Below are positions 1 through 7,176 of a DNA stretch of 64,000 nt, in pieces (position 1 is the stretch's first letter; each line of letters opens with the position of its first letter). The notes beneath the pieces were generated by a model that was not told where the DNA came from, searched no databases, and saw nothing but the letters and a program-made list of their open reading frames with translations. Position numbers and translations under genes: made by a program. This DNA is from DASRHD01 sp035485575 (GTDB lineage Bacteria > Verrucomicrobiota > Verrucomicrobiia > Opitutales > Opitutaceae). The stretch lies in assembly GCA_035485575.1 (NCBI GenBank), contig DATHNW010000006.1:82124-146123 (forward strand). The letters are read 5' to 3'.

Positions 1-309
1 ACGGAAAAGCTGGTCTTCGCGCGGCTTGGTTTCGATACCCAGCGGGAGATTTGCGAGCTGATGATCGCCCGTGAACGTGCACGCTTGCGGGACCTGGGAT
101 TTGTCCTGGAGGCAAACGGTGAGGTCGTAGAATTTCTAATCCGCCGGGGATTTCACAAGACGCTCGGCGCGCGCCCCATGCGTTCGACCGTCGAGCGCTA
201 TCTGCAAGACGCAATTGCCGAAGGGCTGATCCTTCACCAGTCCGGTTCCGGGCGCGTGGTGGTGGATTCAAGAAACGAACGCCTAGCGTTAGCGTCACAT
301 TCAGAATAA
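1..309 (+). CDS. ClpA/ClpB-family AAA+ ATPase, C-terminal end (partial)
   Basis: The frame is open from the first base and ends at a TAA at 307-309, so only the last 102 residues are present. The segment with GFHKTLGARPMRSTVERYLQ matches the small D2 domain of Clp/Hsp100 ATPases: the arginine-containing GARPMR motif (sensor 2 region) followed by the helix that begins the C-terminal strand region. Such proteins unfold or disaggregate proteins in the cytoplasm as hexamers. The tail after LILHQSG is short. The upstream part that would separate ClpA, ClpB, ClpC or a ClpV-like variant lies outside the window, so I only name the superfamily. It is convergent with the protease gene to its right and is not obviously part of the peptide cassette. 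Confidence 0.85.
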   Translation, partial: TEKLVFARLGFDTQREICELMIARERARLRDLGFVLEANGEVVEFLIRRGFHKTLGARPMRSTVERYLQDAIAEGLILHQSGSGRVVVDSRNERLALASHSE

Positions 310-392
310 CACGAGAGCGTCGCCCGTCGATTTCCGCATGCACCTCAACCGTTGCGGTGACTGCTTTGAAATTCGCCCTTTATGTCATAAGC

Positions 393-1334
393 CTAAATAA
401 CAACCCATTCACCTGAACCATATTTTATCCGAATCGGAATCTTTTCGAATTCTTCTTCACCCGCTTTTCTTGAAGCTTGCCCTGCTATATAATGAGCAGA
501 ATAATTCTGGCTAAATAACACGGCTCGTAAACTTGTTTTTAAATCATTTTTGTCGGATCGTTGCTCATTCATATACTGGTTGCAACGTCGCCAGATTTCG
601 TGAAGCAACGGTTCTTCCTGCGAAGAAGCAAATCGAGCTTGCAAGCCTAATTGTTGCACCTCTGTACGAGTAAAGCCATGCAGGTGTTCGGTATAATTGC
701 TAATAAGCTGATCGATTATTTGTGCGCGTTGATCCACCGTCGCTTTGGGCAATTGGTTTTGCAGTAATTCTACGCCAATTTTTCGGATATACTTGTCGGC
801 GCGAAAAAAAGAACTCAACGTGGTGGGAAAGAATCGTTGGCTCAATAGAGCGAATACTTGCATGCGATTTTCCTCCGAATGCAAATCGAACCATTCTTCG
901 GCCATCGTTCGAAAGGCGCGGATATCCTCTGACGAAATATCATCGGGAGAATCTTGTACGGATTTTTTGCCGGCACGTATAATCGGATCGATTGGACTAA
1001 GTTCGGCTAAAGGGCCTAAGATAAGTTCGTTTGCTGATAAGCAAAGCAAGGTGCCGGCAGAACGCGCCCTATAGGGAACTAGAATGTTGAGTTGATCGGC
1101 GTATTCTCGCAGGAGCAGGGCAATACGGCGAGCGGAAGTTAGAAATCCTCCATCGGTGTTGAGTATCAAATCCAGTCGCTTACGGCGTCCCATCTTTTTC
1201 AAACACTCGTAGATGATGGGGACATCATCGGAATACATCATTTTTCCAATTAACTCGTGGGCACAATAAACGATCACAGAAGAGTCACGTAGTTTTTCCA
1301 ATGCGGTCAATTCGTCGATAGGTAGCGTTGGCAT
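393..1334 (-). CDS. Serine dehydrogenase proteinase family (SppA/ClpP-fold) protease of the RiPP cassette
   Basis: This 313-residue protein has the pattern of the SDH_sah (serine dehydrogenase proteinase) family in the ClpP/crotonase superfamily. The oxyanion-type TDGG motif is at residues 60-63, the likely nucleophile Ser92 lies in RARSAGT, and the conserved GPLAELSPIDP segment is at 107-117. The family usually has a Ser-Lys or Ser-Asp dyad or triad and cleaves peptides or membrane-associated proteins. No signal peptide or clear TM helix is visible, so it is probably cytoplasmic or peripheral. The gene starts 11 bp after the ABC exporter gene ends and is the last gene of the minus-strand cassette. 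The exporter lacks a C39 peptidase and no other protease is present, so I infer this enzyme may remove the leader of the precursor peptide. Degradation of misfolded product or an immunity role are alternatives. The C-terminal 150 residues are not recognised. Confidence 0.8.
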   Translation of the reverse strand: MPTLPIDELTALEKLRDSSVIVYCAHELIGKMMYSDDVPIIYECLKKMGRRKRLDLILNTDGGFLTSARRIALLLREYADQLNILVPYRARSAGTLLCLSANELILGPLAELSPIDPIIRAGKKSVQDSPDDISSEDIRAFRTMAEEWFDLHSEENRMQVFALLSQRFFPTTLSSFFRADKYIRKIGVELLQNQLPKATVDQRAQIIDQLISNYTEHLHGFTRTEVQQLGLQARFASSQEEPLLHEIWRRCNQYMNEQRSDKNDLKTSLRAVLFSQNYSAHYIAGQASRKAGEEEFEKIPIRIKYGSGEWVVI

Positions 1335-1345
1335 TGTTATATTGT

Positions 1346-3253
1346 TTACGAACCGGGCGTGGAGTGGACGGCGAAGGTGGATGGTTCGCTAGTGAAGCCA
1401 TCAGCTTCGTTCAGCCATGATTCACCGTACATTTTAACCTGCGCATTGAACATCTTTGAATAATGGCCCTGGCGCGCCATCAAGTCATCATGAGCCCCTT
1501 CTTCCACGAGTTTACCGCTTTCTAAAACAAGAATGCGCTGAGCGTGCCGTACAGCGGTCATACGGTGAGTAATTAATAGCACACTTTGCGTGCTGGATCG
1601 TCGCTTGCTGAGTAGCAAGTGAAAAAAATGGCGCTCGTTATGAACATCTAGAGCGGCGGTCGGTTCGTCCATAACCAAGATAGGTGCATTTCGAATAAGC
1701 GCTCGTGATAGCGCCACAAGTTGCCTTCGCCCACCTGAAAACTCATGGCCGCGCTTGAATTGACGGCCTAGCACGGTGTCATATTTGTGCGGCAATGCCT
1801 GAACAATCTTATCCAATCCGGTCTGTCGTGCAGCCGCCTCGATTTCCGTTTTATTATTAATGAACTCCAAACTCCCTATTCCTATATTTTCGTAAACTGG
1901 AAAATTATAAATGCGAAAATCTTGCAACGTCATGCTAAAGTAACTGCGTAATTTTTCCCGATCCAGCTTCACGATATCGACCCCATCTAACAGTATTTGC
2001 CCAGCTATCGGCTCGTACAGGCCGGCGAGTAATTTAACTATGGTAGTTTTACCAGATCCGTTTTCACCGGCCAACGCAACAACTTCACCTGGGCGGAGCG
2101 CAAAGCTAACATCGTTAAGGACCAAAGAGTCTGTATTTGGATAGCGGAAGGAGACATTGCGGAACTCGATGTGCGGGGTGGCAGAAATGCACTTTGCCGC
2201 ACCCTCGATACGCGGCGCTTCAACCTCAGGTTGAAGGGAAAGGAAACGAAATAAGTTGGCGGCAAACAAATGGCTTTCATGTAATTGAGCTAAAGCCGTA
2301 GCTAAGGCTCTAAAACCGCTCTGTAGTGCAAAAATTGATTGTGTATATAGACTGAATTTACCGAAGGTGATTTGGCGCTGTAAAAGCTGCATAACCGCGT
2401 AACCTATTAGTAATGGCCTATCCAAAGACAATATCGCACCCAAGACGCCTCGTGACAGCAGCTTTCCTTTAGCAAGTTGTAACTCATGGTTATAAATCTC
2501 TGCCCAGAGTCCTCGGAGGCGTGAAAGAAGGAATGGCCGAAGACTAAATAATCGAACTTCTTTAGCGGGAGCATCGTCAGTGAGAACCGTCTTGAGATAT
2601 TGCGCTTTACGGTCGATCTCGATCCGTTTCGCAATCAAGTTTACCTCTTCCGCAGCGATGCTAGCGGACAAACGCATCAGGAGTAACGGAGAAAGTAAAA
2701 TTACCGGTAATATCCAGACATGCCATAGCAAAACCATACTACCTAGTGAAATGATTATTGTTAATGACGAAGCGACCTGCATCAGCTGCTGGACAATCAT
2801 CATGGGCCGGGAGCCCGCCTCACTAGATGCTTTCTGCATTTGATCGTGAAACGCGGGGTCTTCAAAAAATGCCAAGTCCATCGCGGCGGTCTTTTCGACA
2901 AGAATCCCCTGAACGTAATTCGCCGCCCTTTTTTGGAACAATCGCTGCACCGCATCGCCAAGACCGTTTAATACCTGCCCCAAAACGGTCACTACGCCCA
3001 AACTGACCAAAAGCATCATGATTTCGCGAACTAGCCCGCTGTCTGCTTCGGGCTTACGGATCGCTAGGGCCAGGATGCCGAACAATTTTGAGTTAATCAA
3101 AATTGTGGCGGGAGATACCAGGCTGCTGAATAAGGTGATGCTTAGCAGCGCCAAAAAAAAACGAGGACTTGCCCGCCAAACCAACAGGACTGACGGCTTA
3201 ATGGTCCCAAAATAGCTCAATTTTGTTTGAGGCGTGGCGTGTACTTCTTGCAA
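1346..3253 (-). CDS. ABC exporter (TMD-NBD half transporter) of the RiPP cassette
   Basis: This 635-residue fused permease/ATPase has a hydrophobic N-terminal half with helices around residues 31-60, 78-95, 160-195 and 268-290. The ATPase half has Walker A GENGSGKT (396-403), an FSGGRRQ signature and Walker B ILVMDEPTAAL followed by an H-loop ITHRMTA. This is the layout of MsbA/LagD-type half transporters that export peptides or lipids as homodimers in the inner membrane. There is no N-terminal C39 peptidase domain, so leader cleavage must be done by another protein. The gene lies downstream of the ATP-grasp gene, with a 118 bp gap, and directly upstream of the protease gene. This suggests export of the modified peptide. 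Microviridin clusters carry similar transporters (MvdA-like). Confidence 0.88.
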   Translation of the reverse strand: MQEVHATPQTKLSYFGTIKPSVLLVWRASPRFFLALLSITLFSSLVSPATILINSKLFGILALAIRKPEADSGLVREIMMLLVSLGVVTVLGQVLNGLGDAVQRLFQKRAANYVQGILVEKTAAMDLAFFEDPAFHDQMQKASSEAGSRPMMIVQQLMQVASSLTIIISLGSMVLLWHVWILPVILLSPLLLMRLSASIAAEEVNLIAKRIEIDRKAQYLKTVLTDDAPAKEVRLFSLRPFLLSRLRGLWAEIYNHELQLAKGKLLSRGVLGAILSLDRPLLIGYAVMQLLQRQITFGKFSLYTQSIFALQSGFRALATALAQLHESHLFAANLFRFLSLQPEVEAPRIEGAAKCISATPHIEFRNVSFRYPNTDSLVLNDVSFALRPGEVVALAGENGSGKTTIVKLLAGLYEPIAGQILLDGVDIVKLDREKLRSYFSMTLQDFRIYNFPVYENIGIGSLEFINNKTEIEAAARQTGLDKIVQALPHKYDTVLGRQFKRGHEFSGGRRQLVALSRALIRNAPILVMDEPTAALDVHNERHFFHLLLSKRRSSTQSVLLITHRMTAVRHAQRILVLESGKLVEEGAHDDLMARQGHYSKMFNAQVKMYGESWLNEADGFTSEPSTFAVHSTPGS

Positions 3254-3371
3254 AGCGGTTTAGCTCCAGCGGCCAGAATTTTTGTAAAAAAACGGCTCAT
3301 TTCATTTATCATGACCTGGAATCTGTGCTACAATAAAAGATGAAGAATTTATCTTCGGCTGAGTGACCTTG

Positions 3372-4415
3372 TCATGTTGCTACGCCATTACTTCCGCGAA
3401 TCAAACAGCCGATGAGCGCATCGTACATCTTTAATTCAGGGACATGATCTTCAACAAAAGCCCATTGTCCATTGGGATTATTTTCAAGAAATATATAGCG
3501 ACCGTCAGGTGTTAAAATAATATCCATCGTGCTAAAGTTCAAACCATATCTTTTCACCAGTGCAAAGCATCGCTCGGTTACTGTCGATGGCAACGAGCCC
3601 TTTCGGATGATCATAGGGGCATCGTAATGCCGCCAATCAATTTTAGTTCGCTCATTTGCCTGTGAGTCTATTTCTGCAACGAAAATATCATCGCCAATGA
3701 TGGTCACACGTAATTCGACTTTCTTTTCTATGTATTCCTGGAATTGGCAGGGCGCGTTTGCAATCTTGGACAAGTGGATTTTCAAATCTTCTTCTTTGAG
3801 CAACGTTGCATACGTCTGTCTAGTCGCCGTGTAGTCCGGCTCTTCTTGATCACCTTTCACCATTGCGGCCTTGCTGCTAGCATAGTTTTGACGCAGGTAC
3901 GGACCGGTTAAGACCTTATATATCATCTTCCCATCGCATTGCTCATAAAAGTTCAATGCTTCTTCAGGTCGCATCGTAATTAGAGTACGCGGTATTTCAA
4001 AGCCCAGTTCAGCGGCTACCTTGAGCTGACCTGGCTTCAGGTTGGCTTCGTATATTTTGCTCGGATAACTCATCCAATAGCAGTCCAGCGTTAGCCACAG
4101 GCCAGATAAGGCATGCTTAAGTTCTCCGCGTGCGAAGGCTCGTTGCACTCTCGTCAGCTCCTCCGGCAGTTGAAAGTCCACCGGCTTCCTCCACCAAATC
4201 GAGCGGATGTCATCAAGTGCTACTGAGCCCTTTTTAGTATGTAACATTCCTCCGCATTGAGCGCCATTTGCTGTAAACGTGAAACCGGACTCGAGGGGGA
4301 TGTCTTTAAGGTGTAGCCGTGTTGGCTGATGGCCCTGCGCCCGCAAACGTCGAATTACTCCATCTGCATGCGGATCGTAATCCTGAGTTACAATAATTAT
4401 TTTTTGGCCTTTCAT
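3372..4415 (-). CDS. MvdC/MvdD-family ATP-grasp peptide maturase (graspetide synthetase-like)
   Basis: This 347-residue protein begins with a pre-ATP-grasp domain. It contains the SIWWRKP motif typical of the MvdC/MvdD family (the VWxRRP-like signature). An ATP-grasp core follows, with KMIYKVLTGP (phosphate-binding lysine strand), CQFQEYIEKKVELRV (adenine hinge and acidic residue) and the metal-binding FLENNPNGQW near the C terminus. Family enzymes use ATP to activate Asp/Glu side chains of a precursor peptide and form macrolactone or macrolactam links to Ser/Thr/Lys. The start is the ATG directly after the hairpin that follows the candidate precursor. The single maturase suggests mainly ester links; microviridin-type clusters have two. 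Assignment to the family is firm, while the substrate is an inference from adjacency. Confidence 0.88.
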   Translation of the reverse strand: MKGQKIIIVTQDYDPHADGVIRRLRAQGHQPTRLHLKDIPLESGFTFTANGAQCGGMLHTKKGSVALDDIRSIWWRKPVDFQLPEELTRVQRAFARGELKHALSGLWLTLDCYWMSYPSKIYEANLKPGQLKVAAELGFEIPRTLITMRPEEALNFYEQCDGKMIYKVLTGPYLRQNYASSKAAMVKGDQEEPDYTATRQTYATLLKEEDLKIHLSKIANAPCQFQEYIEKKVELRVTIIGDDIFVAEIDSQANERTKIDWRHYDAPMIIRKGSLPSTVTERCFALVKRYGLNFSTMDIILTPDGRYIFLENNPNGQWAFVEDHVPELKMYDALIGCLIRGSNGVAT

Positions 4416-4430
4416 GCAATTGCTTGAACA

Positions 4431-4467
4431 GAAAAATAGAGCGAGCTTGAAACAAGCTCGCTCTATT
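4431..4467 (-). terminator. Intrinsic terminator/attenuator between precursor and maturase genes
   Basis: A perfect 15 bp inverted repeat (4435-4449 with 4453-4467) with a 3-base loop is followed, on the minus strand, by five T residues (4436-4432). It lies 23 bp after the precursor stop codon and 19 bp before the maturase start. This is where partial termination would give more precursor than enzyme transcript. Seen directly; the regulatory effect is inferred. Confidence 0.8.
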
Positions 4468-4490
4468 CAACGAATCAAAAGGATGTCCGA

Positions 4491-4712
4491 TTAACAATCC
4501 GGTTCCCAGCGATTGCCGCCGTCATCATCTATTGCGCCGGCGTGACCGCTGTGAGTAACTTTTCCGACAACCGTATAACTACCGCCGGCCGTTGTGCCGG
4601 CATTGTCGCCGACCCACAAGTCGGTGCCGTGATTATATTCACCTTTAAGCGGGTCTATCGCAACTTTCTCGGATAGACAAAACGCGAATAACTGATTTTG
4701 GTCTTTTTTCAT
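4491..4712 (-). CDS. Candidate graspetide-like RiPP precursor peptide
   Basis: This small gene (73 residues) sits immediately upstream of the ATP-grasp maturase. The N-terminal part, with LFAFCLSEKV at residues 8-17, resembles a leader recognition helix. The C-terminal half is rich in Gly, Thr/Ser and acidic residues. Hydroxyl residues are at T40, T41, S45, T47, T53 and S55; the acids D62, D63, D64, E70 and D72 lie near the end. Graspetide cores place Thr/Ser donors before Asp/Glu acceptors, as here, but I do not recognise one of the named core motifs (such as TxKxPSD). The gene has its own downstream hairpin, as is common for RiPP precursors. Lys51 and Cys73 are also available for other chemistry. 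Not similar to anything I can name; the role is inferred from position and composition. Confidence 0.65.
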   Translation of the reverse strand: MKKDQNQLFAFCLSEKVAIDPLKGEYNHGTDLWVGDNAGTTAGGSYTVVGKVTHSGHAGAIDDDGGNRWEPDC

Positions 4713-5176
4713 GGTTCTCTTTCTTATTTAATAAGCTTGGACTTTAAAAGACTGCAACTGCAACCCAGTTGAAATACGGGGCAGATTGATTTTGTAAAGC
4801 TAAAATTACCGACGAGCCGCGCAGATGTTGCGCGTTCGTAACGTGCCGCATAGCTTTCGCGCAATAGCTTGCATGGTAATTACTTACAACCAAACGATTT
4901 TACTGGCTTTGTCGGGCAAGTACGGCCCACGATCGATACCGAAAGCAGTTAAAGGTTCGTTGGTTTTACGGATGCATTGTGCTCTTAAAATCACTCCGGG
5001 CATCGCGAACGTCGTTTCGGCTATTAAAATAGGCCGATCAGTGCCGATTATTATGTGGGCTGAAATTGAGCTGCCGCGGCATTAGCGCGGGGACCATAGC
5101 GGTCGTGTAATTTGGATCCCAAATGTAGCGGACATTGCTTGACGTGACAATCTCGGGGCAACTAATTTGCAAAAAG
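4713..5176. other. Divergent intergenic region between RiPP cassette and glycosyl/sulfo operon
   Basis: This 464 bp gap separates the precursor gene (minus) from the glycosyltransferase gene (plus), so it should hold both promoters. One open frame on the plus strand (4825-5085) has no recognisable protein features and I do not call it. No convincing operator repeats are visible. The region near 5128-5150 is AT-neutral and precedes a TTG that could extend the glycosyltransferase. Confidence 0.5.
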
Positions 5177-6274
5177 ATGAAAACAAAAGCTTTATTTTTT
5201 TCGAGAGGACGCGGTCATGGCCATGCAATTCCTGATATGGCGATAGTCGAAGAAATGTATACCTTGGCCCAGGACATTGAGGTTACTTTTGTTTCGTACG
5301 CTACAGGAGCTCAAACGTTTAAGGCTGCAAATCATCATGTATATGATTTAGGATTGCCTGCAAACAATCGTTATCTTGCTACCTTATCTAAGGCCCGTGA
5401 ACTGATCAAAAGATTAAAGCCTGATATAGTTATCGCACACGAGGAATATGCGGCCTTGGTGGCGGCTTATGAGTTTGAAATACCGTCAATTTTTATCAGT
5501 GCGTGGCTTCCTTTGGCTAACACAATAGGTGCCGAATCCATCGCGTACGCCTCATCCATAATTATCATCGAAGAACCTGGTGTTTTTGCTGTTCCGAAGG
5601 ACGTCACAACAAAGCCCATATACGTGGGGCGCATTTTAAGGAAGCTGAGCTATGGATTGGTTGATCGCGCGCGTCTTCGCGCAGAGATGCGCATAGCTGA
5701 AGATGCGGTCGTTATCGTGGTCGTACCTGGCGGCGCAGCTACTGAGGAAGATAGTCCGATCGCGGACATTGTATTGTCCGCCTTTCTTAAGATTCCTCAA
5801 GAAGGCAAATATTTATATTGGTTGGCCGCAAAAGATTTCGAAATGCTGCAAAAGCGAACCGCAGGGATCAGGGGAATAGAAATCATGGAGTTTGTTTATC
5901 CCGTCGAGCGCATGCTGGCTTGCGCCGATGCAATCATTACCAAAGGAACTCGTGGGATTACTCTGGATGCGGCCAGCCTGGGAATACCTTCGATTTCCCT
6001 ATCGCCCGGGATCAATCCGATCGACGATACTCTTGTTCCTCGTATAAAATCCAATATAGCTTTGAATTCGATGGCGGTCGACGGCGAAATATTATTTTAC
6101 TTTTTGGAAAAAATAATAAAAAAATCAGCCATTGAAAAGATATCAGATTTGGACCTCTCAGAAAGAGGCCTGCCTCTCGCGGCCAAGACTCTACGTTCCG
6201 AAATATATCGTCTAAACTCAAGAGTCACGGGAATCACTGCTATTGAAGCCGTAGGTGTGCCTGACGATGATTAA
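5177..6274 (+). CDS. MurG/GT28-like glycosyltransferase (GT-B fold)
   Basis: This 365-residue protein starts at the ATG giving MKTKALFFSRGRGHG. An in-frame TTG 42 bp upstream is less likely, because the family starts directly with this first beta strand and glycine loop. The SRGRGHGH motif and the C-terminal region with VPGGAATEED, MEFVYPVERMLACADAIITKGT and LGIPSISLSPG are typical of GT-B enzymes related to MurG and UDP-glycosyltransferases. The latter segment is the nucleotide-sugar binding domain where KGTRGIT replaces the usual SGGxxT. It should transfer a sugar from a nucleotide donor in the cytoplasm. It is the first of five same-strand genes with short gaps and is read away from the RiPP cassette. 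Acceptor unknown; either the peptide or a cell-surface glycan is possible. Confidence 0.75.
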   Translation: MKTKALFFSRGRGHGHAIPDMAIVEEMYTLAQDIEVTFVSYATGAQTFKAANHHVYDLGLPANNRYLATLSKARELIKRLKPDIVIAHEEYAALVAAYEFEIPSIFISAWLPLANTIGAESIAYASSIIIIEEPGVFAVPKDVTTKPIYVGRILRKLSYGLVDRARLRAEMRIAEDAVVIVVVPGGAATEEDSPIADIVLSAFLKIPQEGKYLYWLAAKDFEMLQKRTAGIRGIEIMEFVYPVERMLACADAIITKGTRGITLDAASLGIPSISLSPGINPIDDTLVPRIKSNIALNSMAVDGEILFYFLEKIIKKSAIEKISDLDLSERGLPLAAKTLRSEIYRLNSRVTGITAIEAVGVPDDD

Positions 6275-6357
6275 AATTTATTGAGAGACGTCGATTGCAG
6301 ATCGGTTTGCTCACGGAAGGTTCCATACACGATCTACTAATAATACAGCGGCGTGTT

Positions 6358-7164
6358 ATGCTAAAACATTTAATCATTGTACCGGAGGAAGGTCTTTGCA
6401 ACCGAATCAGGGCGATCGCCGCAGCTAAACGTGTTTGCAGCGTGACCGGAGCCAGGTGCACGGTGATTTGGCCTTGGGGCGACTATCATGCACTATTTAA
6501 GCAAGAGGCTGCGGTAGATTGGTTGCCTGAGATACCAGCAGGCATTGAAAAATATTATTATAAAATACGCCATTTGACCCGCGATTCCGGGGGAAATCAC
6601 AAAAATAGACGTATATCTATCAACGATCATGAGCATCTCATCGTGTTTTCTCAATTTTCATTTAGCTCGATCGAAAACAAGGAGCGCGTTGGCGAGATTC
6701 ATTTACAGCCTTGGCTGCCGCAGCCTTCGGATATGATCCGCAAAAAAGTGGAAGCTTTTGTGGGCAAATATTTCGATAGCCCCGTCGGGCTACATATAAG
6801 AGGTGGGGATAATGAAATGGCAATCAGAATGACGCCAATTGAGCTGTACATTTCAGAGGCATATAAATCGCTAAACGAAAACAATAAGATATTTTTAGCT
6901 ACGGACAGTCGGGCGCTCGAAGTCATGATGAAGCGGGAATTCGGAGATAAAATTATTATTTATCCAAAAAGTGAGCGTTACGAAATTCGCTGGCCGAGAG
7001 AGGAATTCATTTTCGAAGAGACTGTATCAGATATGGTAGATTTGCACTTATTGGCCGCATGCGATTACGTCCTCGGCTCAGCGGGATCGTCGTATAGTCG
7101 TATCGCTATTCTTTACAATGGATCTTCGAAATGTAAGGCACTTAGACTTGGTGAGCCGTCATAA
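6358..7164 (+). CDS. Fucosyltransferase-like glycosyltransferase (HxRxGD motif)
   Basis: 268 residues from the ATG preceding LKHLIIVPEEGLCNRIRA. An earlier in-frame TTG start at 6295 would add 21 residues that do not look like the family. Two landmarks stand out: GLCNRIRA (residues 12-19), like the GLGNR-type motif of fucosyltransferases, and GLHIRGGDN (144-152), the HxRxGD motif binding GDP-fucose in GT11/GT23/GT65-type and NodZ enzymes. A late segment, HLLAACDYVLGSAGSSYSRIA, matches the motif III region in which a Ser/Phe-rich loop holds the donor. A cytoplasmic GT-B enzyme transferring fucose or a related deoxysugar is the best guess. It lies 83 bp after the previous glycosyltransferase gene and 12 bp before the DUF2264 gene. 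Confidence 0.7.
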   Translation: MLKHLIIVPEEGLCNRIRAIAAAKRVCSVTGARCTVIWPWGDYHALFKQEAAVDWLPEIPAGIEKYYYKIRHLTRDSGGNHKNRRISINDHEHLIVFSQFSFSSIENKERVGEIHLQPWLPQPSDMIRKKVEAFVGKYFDSPVGLHIRGGDNEMAIRMTPIELYISEAYKSLNENNKIFLATDSRALEVMMKREFGDKIIIYPKSERYEIRWPREEFIFEETVSDMVDLHLLAACDYVLGSAGSSYSRIAILYNGSSKCKALRLGEPS

Positions 7165-7176
7165 ATTTCCATCAAT

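Noticed and set aside
4728..4757. Promoter-like TTGCAG and TATTAA boxes, 18 bp apart, upstream of the precursor gene (minus strand)
   Set aside because: The distance to the start codon would leave a leader of only about 8 bases, and the sequence match is weak.
4825..5085. An 86-codon open frame in the divergent gap
   Set aside because: No ribosome-binding site, no recognisable domain and irregular composition; the gap more likely holds promoters.
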